From NCBI GenBank assembly GCA_041483135.1, contig JBGPFE010000023.1:1-57119 (forward strand): a DNA stretch of 57,119 bases. Reading direction: 5' to 3'. The notes below the pieces were generated by a model. That model was not told where the DNA came from and did no database searches. It saw only the letters and a list, made by a program, of their open reading frames with translations. Source of the DNA: PALSA-1004 sp041483135 (GTDB lineage Bacteria > Pseudomonadota > Gammaproteobacteria > Burkholderiales > SG8-41). Position 1 is the first letter of the stretch. Each line of letters starts with the position of its first letter. Positions 39,584 through 48,254 of this stretch are shown in pieces. A program made the translations under genes and the position numbers.

Positions 39584-39898
39584 ATGAAGCTCATCCACAC
39601 AGCCAAGCACCCGACCGAGGCACACATGATCAAAGGCCTGCTCGAAGCCGACGGCATACGCGCCGTAGTCAGGGGCGACCAGCTCTATGGCGCGTATGGC
39701 GAGTTGCCGATCTTGCCGACGGTATGGATACTCGACGATGCGCTCGCCGCACACGCCGACCGCCTGGTGATCGAGTTTCTGCGTGGAACCGCCGCGCTCA
39801 AATACGGCCACGAGCGCTGGACATGCTCTCAATGCGGCGAAGTGCTCGAAGGCCAGTTCACCGAGTGCTGGAATTGCGGTGCCAGCCGGCCGGTCTAG
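39584..39898 (+). CDS. DUF2007-domain protein with C-terminal zinc ribbon
   Basis: 104 residues. The DUF2007 part is LIHTAKHPTEAHMIKGLLEA and DGIRAVVRGDQLYGAYGELP, a small alpha/beta fold annotated as a putative signal-transducing domain. The last 30 residues carry four cysteines in two pairs, CSQCG and CWNCG, typical of a RanBP2-like zinc ribbon. ATG 39584 gives the canonical start MKLIHTAKHP. It ends 9 bp from the converging Old Yellow Enzyme gene. Confidence 0.82.
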   Translation: MKLIHTAKHPTEAHMIKGLLEADGIRAVVRGDQLYGAYGELPILPTVWILDDALAAHADRLVIEFLRGTAALKYGHERWTCSQCGEVLEGQFTECWNCGASRPV

Positions 39899-39907
39899 CC
39901 CGAACTT

Positions 39908-41053
39908 TCAGAAAATATTGCCGCGCTCGTACTGCGACGGCCACGGGATTTTTGCCTTCAACGCTTTGGCGGCATGCAGCGGCCAGTACGGGTCGTTCAG
40001 CATTGCGCGCGCCATGATGATCAGGTCCGCCTGGCCGTTGGCGACGATCTGCTCGGCCATGTCCGGGCTGTAGATCAGCCCGACCGCACCGGTCGCAATA
40101 CCGGCGCGGCTGCGGATTTCCGCCGCGAACGGCACTTGGTATCCCGGGTGGATGCTGATTTTCTGCTGCGCAGACATGCCGCCGCTCGAGCAGTCGATGA
40201 GATCGACCTTGCCGCCGGCTTTCAGCGCTTGCGCGAGCTTGACGCTCGACTCGAGGTCCCAGCCGCCTTCGATCCAGTCGGTCGAGGAAATACGCACGAA
40301 CAGCGGTTTGTCGTCCGGCCACTCCGAGCGCACCGCGTCGATTGTTTCGAGCAGGAAGCGAATCCGGTTCTCGAAGCTGCCGCCGTAGCGGTCGGTGCGG
40401 CGGTTCGCCAGCGGCGACAGGAACTCGTGGATCAGATAGCCGTGCGCGGAATGAATTTCGATCACGTCGAATCCCGCTTCGCGCGCGCGGCGTGTATTTT
40501 CGGCAAACAGCTTGAGCGTGCCGTCTATCGTCTTCCGGTCCATTTCGAGCGGGACCTGATAGCCGTCGCCGAACGCAAGCGGCGACGGCGCGACTGCCTG
40601 CCATCCACCTTGCTCCGGAGTCAGCGGCTTGCCGCCGTCCCACGGCCGCGCAACCGAGCCTTTGCGGCCGGCGTGCCCGATCTGGATGCCCGCCGCCGCG
40701 CCCTGCGCCTTGACGAACCGGACGATGCGGGCAAATGCGTCGCGCTGCCCGTCGTTCCACAAGCCGAGGCAATAAGGCGAAATGCGTCCGCGCGGTTCGA
40801 CGTGAGTCACCTCGGTGAACACGATACCCGCCCCACCGACCGCGCGACACCCGAGATGCTGGAGGTGCCAGTCGTTCGGCACGCCGTCGGTCGCCGAATA
40901 CTGGCACATCGGCGAGACCATGATGCGGTTGCGCGCGGTCACCGAGCGGAAAGCGATCGGCCGGAAAATGTGCGGTGTCTGATCGCGCACCAGGACCTTG
41001 CGCTCGTTCTCGCCGCGCGTGGCGTGAGGATTGTTTTTCTCGGTGGTATCCAT
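39908..41053 (-). CDS. Old Yellow Enzyme family NADH:flavin oxidoreductase (YqjM-like)
   Basis: 381 residues. The FMN barrel opens with FRPIAFRSVTARNRIMVSPM and CQYSATDGVPNDWHLQHLGC; the Cys in SPMCQYSA is the mark of the thermophilic-like YqjM class. Active-site histidines lie in IEIHSAHGYLIHEFLSPLAN with RTDRYGGSFENRIRF following. FMN-phosphate binding is near SPDMAEQIVANGQADLIIMA and RAMLNDPYWPLHAA. The enzyme would reduce activated C=C bonds. It lies 46 bp downstream of the enolase-family gene and is probably co-transcribed with it. Confidence 0.9.
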   Translation of the reverse strand: MDTTEKNNPHATRGENERKVLVRDQTPHIFRPIAFRSVTARNRIMVSPMCQYSATDGVPNDWHLQHLGCRAVGGAGIVFTEVTHVEPRGRISPYCLGLWNDGQRDAFARIVRFVKAQGAAAGIQIGHAGRKGSVARPWDGGKPLTPEQGGWQAVAPSPLAFGDGYQVPLEMDRKTIDGTLKLFAENTRRAREAGFDVIEIHSAHGYLIHEFLSPLANRRTDRYGGSFENRIRFLLETIDAVRSEWPDDKPLFVRISSTDWIEGGWDLESSVKLAQALKAGGKVDLIDCSSGGMSAQQKISIHPGYQVPFAAEIRSRAGIATGAVGLIYSPDMAEQIVANGQADLIIMARAMLNDPYWPLHAAKALKAKIPWPSQYERGNIF

Positions 41054-41098
41054 TAAATCCCTCTTTACCCGACTTCGGCGCCGGCAGCGCGCACGAGT

Positions 41099-42268
41099 TT
41101 ACTCCATTGCGAGATTCTTCATCACTGCATACAGACTGGACTTGGCCTCGAAGCCGATGCCTGGAACATCGGGCATGCGCACGTAGCCGCCCTCGACCGG
41201 CATGTTGTCGGCAAAGCCCCCGAACGGCTGGAACACGCCGGGATACGATTCGTTGCCGCCGAGACCAAGGCCCGCTGCGATATTGAGCGACATCTGGTGA
41301 CCGCCGTGCGGAATGCAGCGCCGCGGCGACCACGCATGTTGTTTCAGCATTTCGAGCGTGCGCAGGTATTCGACGAGTCCGTAGGACAGCGCGCAGTCGA
41401 ACTGCAGCCAGTCGCGCTCGGCGCGCATGCCGCCGTAGCGGATAAGGTTCCTCGCGTCCTGCATCGAAAACAGGTTCTCGCCGGTCGCCATCGGCCCGTC
41501 GTAATGGTTGGCAAGCTCGGCCTGCAGCTGAAAGTCGAGCGGATCGCCGGCCTCCTCGTACCAGAACAACCCGTAAGGCTTCAATGCGCGCGCATATTCG
41601 AGCGCGGTCCTGAGATCGAAGCGGCCGTTGGCATCGACTGCGACATTCTTGCCCGAACCGACGACCTTGATCACCGCCTCGATGCGCTTCAAATCGTCGG
41701 CGAGATCTTCTCCGCCGATTTTCATCTTCACCACCGTGTAGCCGAGGTCGAGATATTTTTTTATCTCGTCGGCGAGCGCGGTGAGGTTCTTGCCGGGATA
41801 GTAATAGCCGCCCGCGGCATAGATAAACACTTTATCGTCGACGGTGCCGCCGCGGTAGCGCTCGGCGAGCAGGCGGTAGAGCGGTTTGCCCTCGATTTTC
41901 GCGACCGCGTCCCACACCGCCATGTCGAGCACGCCGACCGCGACCGAGCGCTCGCCGTGGCCGCCGGGCTTTTCGTTCGCCGTCACGCAATCCCAGATAC
42001 GGTGCGGGTCGAGGTTGTCGCCGGCGTCGTTGAGCAGGCTCTGCGAGTCGGCGCTCATGAGGCGCGGGATGAAGCGCTCGCGCAGCAGCCCGCTCTGCGC
42101 GTAACGGCCGTTGGAGTTGAAGCCGTAACCGACGACGCGTTTGCCGTTGCGCCTGACGTCGGTGACGATGGCGACGACGCTCGCCGTCATCTTGCTGAAA
42201 TCGATGTAAGCGTTGCGGATATCCGAGCTGATCGGCGCAACGGTTTCGTGAACTGCAAGTATCTTCAT
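41099..42268 (-). CDS. tarD: Enolase-superfamily sugar-acid dehydratase, D-tartrate dehydratase-like
   Basis: 389 residues. It has the mandelate racemase subgroup pattern: KMKIGG with the catalytic lysine, acidic metal ligands in VAVDANGRFDL, LFWYEEAGDPLD and GENLFS, and a catalytic histidine in RCIPHGGHQMSLNIAAGLGL. The N terminus (APISSDIRNAYIDFSKMTAS, VGYGFNSNGRYAQSGLLRER) closely recalls the D(-)-tartrate dehydratase of Bradyrhizobium from memory. The product would be oxaloacetate. ATG 42268 was chosen over an upstream ORF extension with no family match. Divergent from the caspase-like gene. Confidence 0.78.
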   Translation of the reverse strand: MKILAVHETVAPISSDIRNAYIDFSKMTASVVAIVTDVRRNGKRVVGYGFNSNGRYAQSGLLRERFIPRLMSADSQSLLNDAGDNLDPHRIWDCVTANEKPGGHGERSVAVGVLDMAVWDAVAKIEGKPLYRLLAERYRGGTVDDKVFIYAAGGYYYPGKNLTALADEIKKYLDLGYTVVKMKIGGEDLADDLKRIEAVIKVVGSGKNVAVDANGRFDLRTALEYARALKPYGLFWYEEAGDPLDFQLQAELANHYDGPMATGENLFSMQDARNLIRYGGMRAERDWLQFDCALSYGLVEYLRTLEMLKQHAWSPRRCIPHGGHQMSLNIAAGLGLGGNESYPGVFQPFGGFADNMPVEGGYVRMPDVPGIGFEAKSSLYAVMKNLAME

Positions 42269-42396
42269 GCCGCGGACCATCAGGATTTCCGAGGACGCAA
42301 CTATAGCGCATGTCGCGCCCGCATGTTGACCGGCCGCCGATCTGATGCCAGACTTTTTCCTGTCTGCGCGTGCACAATGTAAAATCAAGCGATCAC

Positions 42397-43485
42397 ATGA
42401 AACGAAATGCGCCGAAATTCCGGAACTCGCGCCGCCGCTGGCTCGCGCAAGCGGGTGCGCTGGTGTCCTCGGCTTCGTTTCCGTTGTGGATGCCGGGACC
42501 GGCCGCGCAATCGCAATCGACGCTGAGCGCGCTGCCGCGCGCCGCGCTCGTGATCGGCAACACCCGGTACGCGGAAGCGCCGCTGCGAAACCCTGTCAAC
42601 GACGCCAAAGCGATAGGCGGCGAATTGCAGCGGCTCGGCTTCAAGGTCAATCTGCTGCTCGATGCCGGCCGCGCGCAGATGACCGGCTCGATCCAGGCAT
42701 TCGGCAGCGATCTGGCAAAGAGCAAAGGCGTCGGGTTGTTCTATTACGCCGGCCATGGCGCCCAGCTCGCGTGGCGCAACTATCTGATCCCGGTCGACGC
42801 GGCCGTCGAAAAACTGCAAGACATGCGCGAGAAGACGGTGGAAATCAACACCCTGCTGCAAGGGCTGGTCAGGGCGGGCAATCCGATGAACGTCATCATC
42901 CTCGATGCCTGCCGCGACAATCCGTTCGGCAGCAAAGTGCCCACCGAGCAGAAAGGGCTTTCCCAGTTCGACGCGCCGCCGGGCTCGCTGCTCGCCTACG
43001 CGACATCGCCCGGGAATACCGCGGCCGACGGCGAAGGCGAGAACGGCCTTTACACGGAAAACCTGCTGCGCGAGCTGAAAACGCCCGAGTCGAAAATCGA
43101 AGATGTGTTCAAGCGCGTGCGGCTCGCGGTGCGGCGGCGATCGCAGGGACTGCAGATTCCGTGGGAGAGCACGTCGCTCGAGGAGGACTTCTACTTCCAG
43201 CCGCCGAAGCAGGCGAAAAAGCTCACCGAGGAGGAGCTCGAAAAGCAGTTCGAGCATGAGCTCGCGATCTGGGAAAAAATCAAGGACGCGAAGGAAATCG
43301 CGTCGTTCGAAGATTATCTGCGTAGCTACCCGAGCGGCAAGTTCTCGGAACTCGCGCAGTTCCGGTTGAACCGCCTGCTCGCGCAGCGTGAAACTGCGGC
43401 GCAGGTAGCCGCGGCAGGCGGTGTACTGGAGCCCTCCGCGAACAAGAACGCGGATTTCGTCTACAAGCGATCCATGGTGCGTTGA
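42397..43485 (+). CDS. Caspase-like (peptidase C14) exported protein
   Basis: 362 residues. The N terminus NSRRRWLAQAGALVSSASFP looks like a Tat-type signal with an Arg pair and a hydrophobic stretch. The p20-like domain begins RAALVIGNTRYAEAPLRNPV; catalytic His120 is in FYYAGHGAQ and Cys172 in IILDACRDNPF, so the protease dyad is intact. The C-terminal third is a charged, coiled-coil region with a tetratricopeptide-like repeat (EDYLRSYPSGKFSELAQFRL). ATG 42397 was chosen over the ORF start 42370 because it gives the signal peptide. The next gene starts 8 bp after the stop. Confidence 0.87.
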   Translation: MKRNAPKFRNSRRRWLAQAGALVSSASFPLWMPGPAAQSQSTLSALPRAALVIGNTRYAEAPLRNPVNDAKAIGGELQRLGFKVNLLLDAGRAQMTGSIQAFGSDLAKSKGVGLFYYAGHGAQLAWRNYLIPVDAAVEKLQDMREKTVEINTLLQGLVRAGNPMNVIILDACRDNPFGSKVPTEQKGLSQFDAPPGSLLAYATSPGNTAADGEGENGLYTENLLRELKTPESKIEDVFKRVRLAVRRRSQGLQIPWESTSLEEDFYFQPPKQAKKLTEEELEKQFEHELAIWEKIKDAKEIASFEDYLRSYPSGKFSELAQFRLNRLLAQRETAAQVAAAGGVLEPSANKNADFVYKRSMVR

Positions 43486-43492
43486 TACCCGC

Positions 43493-44212
43493 ATGCCTAT
43501 AGTCAATATAGAGGGCCTGGGCAGGATTGAATTTCCCGACTCGATGAGCCAGGAGGAAATCGACCAGGCTATCAGGAACGAGATATTGCCGATGGTGGCG
43601 CAGCGCGTGCCTTCCGCCACGGTCGCGGGCCTGCCGCCGTCGCTGGCTGCCGGCGCCAATCCGTTCAGCAAGGGCACCGGCAAAGCCGACGGCAGATTCA
43701 GCGTCGGAGACAATTACACGTACGCCGTGACGGACTTACTGACGAAGCTTGATCGCGAGAATCCTGTCCAGACGGTCACCGGCGTCACGGATACCGAGGT
43801 CATCTACAACAGCGGCAGGATGAGCACGGATTTCATTGGAAATTACATCAAGGACGATTATGGGAGATTGCTCACCGCATCACAATTTTTTGTACCCGAA
43901 TACAGCGTCGGCAAAAGGTGGACGACGCGCTTCCGCCTGACACGTGTCAGAGGCAGCAGCGATGACGTCGAACTCGATTTCAGGGTGGCCGGAAGAGAAA
44001 GCATCACCGTACCGGCGGGCACATTTGATGCATTCAAAGTCGAAGGCAATGGGTTTGTGCGCGCCGCCGGCGCGAGGTGGAATTACGTTTACTGGATCGC
44101 GCCAGAGAAGGTCCGGAGATTCATTGCGATGGAATATGTCAATCGCCGTCGTGACGGACGATTCAGCATGGCCGACCGCTACGAGCTCGTCTCATTCCAC
44201 CAGAAAGTATAA
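43493..44212 (+). CDS. Hypothetical protein with a phage-virion-like N-terminal motif
   Basis: 239 residues, not assigned. The first 35 residues, VNIEGLGRIEFPDSMSQEE followed by IDQAIRNEI, match a short motif frequent at the N terminus of phage internal virion proteins and of bacterial caspase-associated proteins. After a linker the chain is beta-rich and includes VPAGTFDAFKVEGNG and RWNYVYWIAPEKVRRFI, similar in style to DUF3108-type domains. No signal peptide. It lies 7 bp after the caspase-like gene and is very likely co-expressed with it. Confidence 0.65.
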   Translation: MPIVNIEGLGRIEFPDSMSQEEIDQAIRNEILPMVAQRVPSATVAGLPPSLAAGANPFSKGTGKADGRFSVGDNYTYAVTDLLTKLDRENPVQTVTGVTDTEVIYNSGRMSTDFIGNYIKDDYGRLLTASQFFVPEYSVGKRWTTRFRLTRVRGSSDDVELDFRVAGRESITVPAGTFDAFKVEGNGFVRAAGARWNYVYWIAPEKVRRFIAMEYVNRRRDGRFSMADRYELVSFHQKV

Positions 44213-44296
44213 CCCTCGACGTGGCGCCAGAGCGCCGCTCAACGAGCTCCGGGAATCGAGAGCCTGCCCGCTGCAGTCAGTTTTTGCAGTGCCGGT

Positions 44297-44452
44297 CTAT
44301 TTCAGAAAATCCCGCACGCCGGATTCTTCTTGCAGGCGCCAGATACGCGCGATTATTTTCTTCATTTGATCGGCGTTGGCGCCACCGGTAAATGCGGCGG
44401 GCCGCAGGGCCTTGTCCTCGATCTCGGCGCGTAGCTCTCCATCGAAAAGCAT
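44297..44452 (-). pseudogene. Possible 3' remnant of an unknown gene (51 codons)
   Basis: The minus-strand frame encodes 51 residues beginning MLFDGELRAEIEDKALRPAA and ending QEESGVRDFLK then TAG. Its protein-like composition (mixed charged and hydrophobic helices) resembles the C-terminal end of a larger enzyme. Its upstream side runs directly into a family C repeat, so the rest of the gene may have been lost. No family is recognised; it could also be an intact small protein. Confidence 0.4.
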
Positions 44453-44453
44453 C

Positions 44454-44621
44454 AGCCACAGAGATCACAGAGGACACCGAGGAAAACAAAAGCAAAAACA
44501 GCACGAGAAAGTGTGTCATTCCGGCGAAAGCCGAAATCCAGGCGACTGAATCAGTCTAGATTCCAGCATTCGCTGGTATAACAGGTTCTTGTTATCTTTT
44601 CTCTGTGCCCTCTGTGGCTCG
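44454..44621. repeat. Inverted-arm intergenic element, family C (CACAGAG core), copy 1
   Basis: Left arm 44454-44482 reads AGCCACAGAGATCACAGAGG and continues; right arm 44598-44621 reads TTCTCTGTGCCCTCTGTGGC. Each arm repeats a 9-nt unit ending CACAGAG. The centre is occupied by another palindromic repeat (44515-44578). Confidence 0.75.
44515..44578. repeat. Palindromic repeat of the GTCATTCCGGCGAAAGCC type
   Basis: Left half GTCATTCCGGCGAAAGCC (44515-44532) and right half TAGATTCCAGCATTCGCTGG form an imperfect inverted repeat. Similar short palindromes are widespread in proteobacteria. It is nested inside a family C element. Confidence 0.6.
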
Positions 44622-44646
44622 CAGTTCGGTTTAAGGCAGGTTTTAA

Positions 44647-45828
44647 TCACACCGCGACGGCGGCCCGCAATTCAGCGATTTCGTTCGCGCTGTAGCCGAC
44701 CTCCGCGAGGATGCGGTCGCTGTGTTCGCCAATCGCGGGCACCGGATCGAGGCGCGCTTCGAACCCGGGCATGGTCACCGGCGGCAGCAGCGTCGGGAGC
44801 GGCCCGACCGGCGAGCCCATCTCGCGCCAGCGGTTGCGCGCCTTGAACTGCGGGTGCTGCCAGACCTCTTCCGGCGTGTTGACGCGCGCATTGGCGATAC
44901 CCGCGGCATCGAGCTTCGCCACCACCTGCTCCGCGGTCAGCGCGCCGAATACCCGTTCGATCAGCTCGATCAATTCCGCGCGGCGCTGGTTGCGTTTGGT
45001 GTTGTCATCGTAGCGCGTATCCTTCGCGAGCCTGGAATCGCCGAGCACCTTGTCGCAAAATGATGCCCACTCGCGCTCGTTCTGTATCCCCATCATCACG
45101 TATGCGCCGCCACCGCACTTGATGCGGCCGTACGGAACTATCGTCGCATGGTCGGGCCCGCTGCGGCGCGGCGCCTTGCCGCCGAAATGCGTGTAGTAAA
45201 GCGGGTAACCCATCCACTCCCCGAGCGACTCGAACATCGTCACCTCGACGCGCGTGCCTTGGCCGGTTTTTTCGCGCTGGTAAAGCGCGGTGAGGATGCC
45301 GGAATACGCATACATGCCGGCGCTGATGTCGACGATCGAAATCCCGACCTTGGCCTGCGTTTCCGGCGTGCCGGTCACGGACAGCACGCCGGCTTCGCTC
45401 TGCACCAGCAGATCGTACGCTTTCTTGTGCGCGTACGGGCCGCTGTCGCCATAGCCCGACAAGTCGCACACGATGAGACGCGGGTGTTTCGCCAGCAGCG
45501 ATGTCGCGTCGAGCCCGAGCCGGCCCGTGGCGCCGGGCGCGAGGTTCTGGATAAAGACATCGGCCTGCGCGATCAGCCGCGACAGAATTTCTTTCGCCCG
45601 CCGATGCTTGACGTCGAGCGTCAGGCTTTCCTTCGAACGGTTGAGCCAGATGAAATGCGACGACATGCCGTTCACGCTCTTGTCGTAGTCGCGCGCAAAG
45701 TCGCCGACCCCGGGGCGCTCGATTTTGATCACGCGCGCGCCGAGATCGGCGAGCTGGCGCGTCGCGAACGGCGCCGCGACCGCCTGCTCGAGCGCAACGA
45801 CTGTTATTCCATCAAGGGGTCTGGTCAC
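44647..45828 (-). CDS. CaiB/BaiF family CoA-transferase
   Basis: 393 residues, GTG start. Class III CoA-transferases move CoA between acids. Blocks are LDGITVVALEQAVAAPFATR, RVIKIERPGVGDFARDYDKS, LNRSKESLTLDVKHRRAKEI and the catalytic aspartate region YGDSGPYAHKKAYDLLVQSE, with PLYYTHFGGKAPRRSGPDHA further on. It lies upstream of the acyl-CoA dehydrogenase stop by 232 bp on the same strand, with a family B repeat in the gap, and likely provides CoA thioesters for it. Confidence 0.9.
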   Translation of the reverse strand: MTRPLDGITVVALEQAVAAPFATRQLADLGARVIKIERPGVGDFARDYDKSVNGMSSHFIWLNRSKESLTLDVKHRRAKEILSRLIAQADVFIQNLAPGATGRLGLDATSLLAKHPRLIVCDLSGYGDSGPYAHKKAYDLLVQSEAGVLSVTGTPETQAKVGISIVDISAGMYAYSGILTALYQREKTGQGTRVEVTMFESLGEWMGYPLYYTHFGGKAPRRSGPDHATIVPYGRIKCGGGAYVMMGIQNEREWASFCDKVLGDSRLAKDTRYDDNTKRNQRRAELIELIERVFGALTAEQVVAKLDAAGIANARVNTPEEVWQHPQFKARNRWREMGSPVGPLPTLLPPVTMPGFEARLDPVPAIGEHSDRILAEVGYSANEIAELRAAVAV

Positions 45829-45835
45829 AACAAAT

Positions 45836-46040
45836 CTTTAACCGCAAAGGACGCGAAGGAAACCAAAAGGACATACACACGATCGATTTACGATTATTTG
45901 CGTTCTGTGTGTTGGGAGGTTCGGTTTGCGAATTACTAATCACTCCAACATTGTCAACGATGTGAAGCAATCAGCTAAGGAATGATCCATTACCTTCAAA
46001 ATTTTTCCTTTGCGTCCCTCGCGTCCTTTGCGGTTCAAGA
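45836..46040. repeat. Inverted-arm intergenic element, family B, copy 2
   Basis: Left arm 45836-45872 reads AACCGCAAAGGACGCGAAGG and further; right arm 46003-46040 reads CCTCGCGTCCTTTGCGGTT. The arms are reverse complements with few mismatches and repeat a 9-nt unit. The 130-bp centre is AT-richer than the surroundings and has no ORF. Confidence 0.75.
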
Positions 46041-46060
46041 CCTACTTGGCGGTTCAAGAA

Positions 46061-47227
46061 CTAAAAAGACCTCGGCAGCCCCAGCACGTGCTCGCCGATG
46101 TACGACAGGATCAGGTTGGTCGAAATCGGCGCGACCTGGTAGAGCCGCGTCTCGCGGAATTTGCGCTCGACGTCGTATTCGGCGGCGAAGCCGAATCCCC
46201 CATGGGTCTGCAGGCAGACGTTGGCGGCTTCCCACGACGCGTCCGCCGCGAGCAGCTTGGCCATGTTGGCTTCCGCGCCGCACGGCTCGCGGGCGTCGAA
46301 CAGCGCCGCCGCCTTGAAGCGCATCAGGTTCGCCGCCTCGACGTTGACATAAGCGCGCGCGAGCGGGAACTGGATGCCCTGGTTCTTGCCGATCGGGCGA
46401 TCGAACACGACGCGCTGCCTGGCATAATTGGCTGCTTTCTCGATGAACCAGTTGCCGTCGCCGATGCACTCCGCCGCGATCAGGATGCGCTCGGCATTCA
46501 GGCCGTCGAGGATGTACTTGAAGCCCTTGCCCTCCTCGCCGATCAGGTTGTCGGCGGGAATCTCGAGATTGTCGATGAAAACCTCGTTGGTCTCGTGATT
46601 GACCATGTTGCGGATCGGCCGCACGGTCAGCCCATGCTTCATCGCCTGGCGCAGGTCGACGATGAAAATCGACATGCCCTCGGATTTCTTTTTCACCTCG
46701 TCGAACGGCGTCGTGCGCGCGAGCAGGATCATCAATTCCGAATGCTGCAGGCGCGAGGTCCAGACTTTCTGGCCGTTGACGATATAGCGGTCGCCTTTCT
46801 TCACCGCCGCGGTTTTGATCTTGCTGGTGTCGGTTCCCGCGGTCGGCTCGGTCACGGCCATCGACTGCAGGCGCAGCTCGCCGGTCGCGATTTTCGGCAG
46901 ATACCTGCGCTTCTGCGCTTCGGAGCCGTGCCGCAGCAGCGTGCCCATGTTGTACATCTGGCCGTGGCATGCGCCCGCATTTCCGCCCGAGCGGTTGATT
47001 TCCTCCATGATCACCGACGCCGCGGCGAGCGTCAGGCCCGAGCCGCCGTACTCTTCGGGAATCAGCGCCGACAGCCAGCCGGCGTCGGTCAGCGCCTTTA
47101 CGAATTCCTCGGGATAGCCGCGCTCCGCGTCGACCTTGCGCCAGTACTCGCCGGTGTAGCGGTTGCACAATGCGCGCACGGCGCCGCGCAATTCGGTATG
47201 GGGATCTTCGTGGCTGGCCGGTTTCAT
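46061..47227 (-). CDS. Acyl-CoA dehydrogenase
   Basis: 388 residues, standard short-chain-type length. FAD and substrate motifs: MAVTEPTAGTDTSKIKTAAV, GQKVWTSRLQHSELMILLAR, then FDRPIGKNQGIQFPLARAYV and the C-terminal QTHGGFGFAAEYDVERKFRE and LYQVAPISTNLILSYIGEHV. The start ATG 47227 was chosen because the ORF beyond it to 47623 has Arg/Ala-rich, non-family sequence. It is probably transcribed with the CoA-transferase and is divergent from the plus-strand cluster at 47478. Confidence 0.92.
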   Translation of the reverse strand: MKPASHEDPHTELRGAVRALCNRYTGEYWRKVDAERGYPEEFVKALTDAGWLSALIPEEYGGSGLTLAAASVIMEEINRSGGNAGACHGQMYNMGTLLRHGSEAQKRRYLPKIATGELRLQSMAVTEPTAGTDTSKIKTAAVKKGDRYIVNGQKVWTSRLQHSELMILLARTTPFDEVKKKSEGMSIFIVDLRQAMKHGLTVRPIRNMVNHETNEVFIDNLEIPADNLIGEEGKGFKYILDGLNAERILIAAECIGDGNWFIEKAANYARQRVVFDRPIGKNQGIQFPLARAYVNVEAANLMRFKAAALFDAREPCGAEANMAKLLAADASWEAANVCLQTHGGFGFAAEYDVERKFRETRLYQVAPISTNLILSYIGEHVLGLPRSF

Positions 47228-47477
47228 GGGATATTCCGGAGGACCGGCGCAGCGCTGACGCGGACCGGCAGAAAGTTGACTACGGATGGCTGAATTATAG
47301 CAAAGCGCGGGCTCAGTCAGCGCGCGCCGCCGCATGCGCTCAAAACGCTCATCCGGGAGAAGTCGCGGCAACGCAAATGGCGCGAAGCCGCCAAAAACGC
47401 TAACATTATCGCCGCAGGACCCGCACTTGATGCGCGTCACCGTCCACCGCGTGAAATAATTCCGGGAGAAGAGCAGC

Positions 47478-47930
47478 ATGTATGTCGCGAACACGAAGCG
47501 CCTGACGCTCGCCGGGGCGCGCAAGATGATGGCCACTGCGATCGGCGGGGCCGAAGAGGCCGGGATCGCGATCGCGGTCGCCATCGCCGATGCCGGGGGC
47601 CACCTCGTCATGCTCGAACGCATGGACGGCGGGCGCTTTCATACCGTGCATTCCTCGACCACCAAGGCGGTCTGCGCCGCCTCGAACAAGCGGCCTACGA
47701 CGGCCAAGGGCGCCCAAGCGCAGCCGCTCGACACCACGCACGCCATCGGGCTCGCGCTCGCCGCGGGTCCGGAGCGCTGGACCGCGATGGAAGGCGGCTA
47801 CCCGATCATTTTCGACGGCGAGTGCGTGGGAGGCATCGGCGTGAGCGGCGGCGACTGGGCGTTCGATGACCGCATCGCGCGCGAGGCGATCGAGGCCATC
47901 GGGGCAACCTACCGCATCGACGCGAAATGA
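47478..47930 (+). CDS. GlcG/HbpS-like small haem-binding-family protein
   Basis: 150 residues. It matches the family pattern AIAVAIADAGGHLVMLERMD, TTKAVCAASNKRPTTAKGAQ and GYPIIFDGECVGGIGVSGGD. HbpS binds haem and senses redox stress in Streptomyces; GlcG in glycolate loci has no known reaction. Here there is no glc operon, so the function is open. GGAGAAGAG before ATG 47478 is an acceptable ribosome-binding site. First gene of the plus-strand cluster. Confidence 0.85.
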   Translation: MYVANTKRLTLAGARKMMATAIGGAEEAGIAIAVAIADAGGHLVMLERMDGGRFHTVHSSTTKAVCAASNKRPTTAKGAQAQPLDTTHAIGLALAAGPERWTAMEGGYPIIFDGECVGGIGVSGGDWAFDDRIAREAIEAIGATYRIDAK

Positions 47931-48254
47931 GCGGCCTCCGGCATCTTGACAACTGGCAGAAGCAAATGAAACCGCCGATGAACGCAGATGAACCCGGATA
48001 AGCTCAAAATCCAAAAGCTTTGGCCACAGAGTACACAGAGAAAAGACTGAATAAAAAAACTCACCTGCATTACCGTCTAATTTGCCCCCTCTGTGTTCTC
48101 TCAGATCTCTGTGGCTATATGATTTTGACGTTGTCGGCGTTACTCGGCGTTTACTGGTGGCAGTCGTTGTTTCTATGCCACCTGCGGCTGAACGCCGTTT
48201 GGTTTTTTTCGGGACTGCTTCTACCAAATTAACAGACATGGAAGAAAAACGGGA
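47931..48254. other. Intergenic region filled by nested repeats
   Basis: 324 bp, no convincing gene. A family A left arm (about 47969-48000) and possible right arm (about 48127-48160) flank a family C element (48021-48116). Small ORFs here read through the repeats. Confidence 0.6.
47969..48160. repeat. Family A arms flanking a family C element
   Basis: CCGCCGATGAACGCAGATG near 47972-47990 and TCGGCGTTACTCGGCGTTT near 48133-48151 look like the two arms of family A; inside, GCCACAGAGTACACAGAG and TCTCTCAGATCTCTGTGG are the arms of family C. One element appears to have inserted into the other. Confidence 0.6.

Larger units (their letters stand above)
44213..44646. other. Intergenic region with a possible gene remnant and nested repeats
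   Basis: 434 bp. It contains a 51-codon open frame (44297-44452, minus), an inverted-arm family C element (44454-44621), and inside that a second inverted repeat of GTCATTCCGGCGAAAGCC type (44515-44578). An ORF annotated-looking from 44519 mixes these repeats and is not a gene. Confidence 0.6.

Noticed and set aside
44277..44519. 80-residue ORF with a hydrophobic start (MTHFLVLFLLLFSSVSSV)
   Set aside because: The hydrophobic part is the translation of a family C repeat arm, and the rest is in a different frame from the more protein-like 51-codon frame.
47228..47623. N-terminal extension of the acyl-CoA dehydrogenase ORF
   Set aside because: The added residues have no family resemblance and overlap the start of the divergent GlcG/HbpS-like gene.
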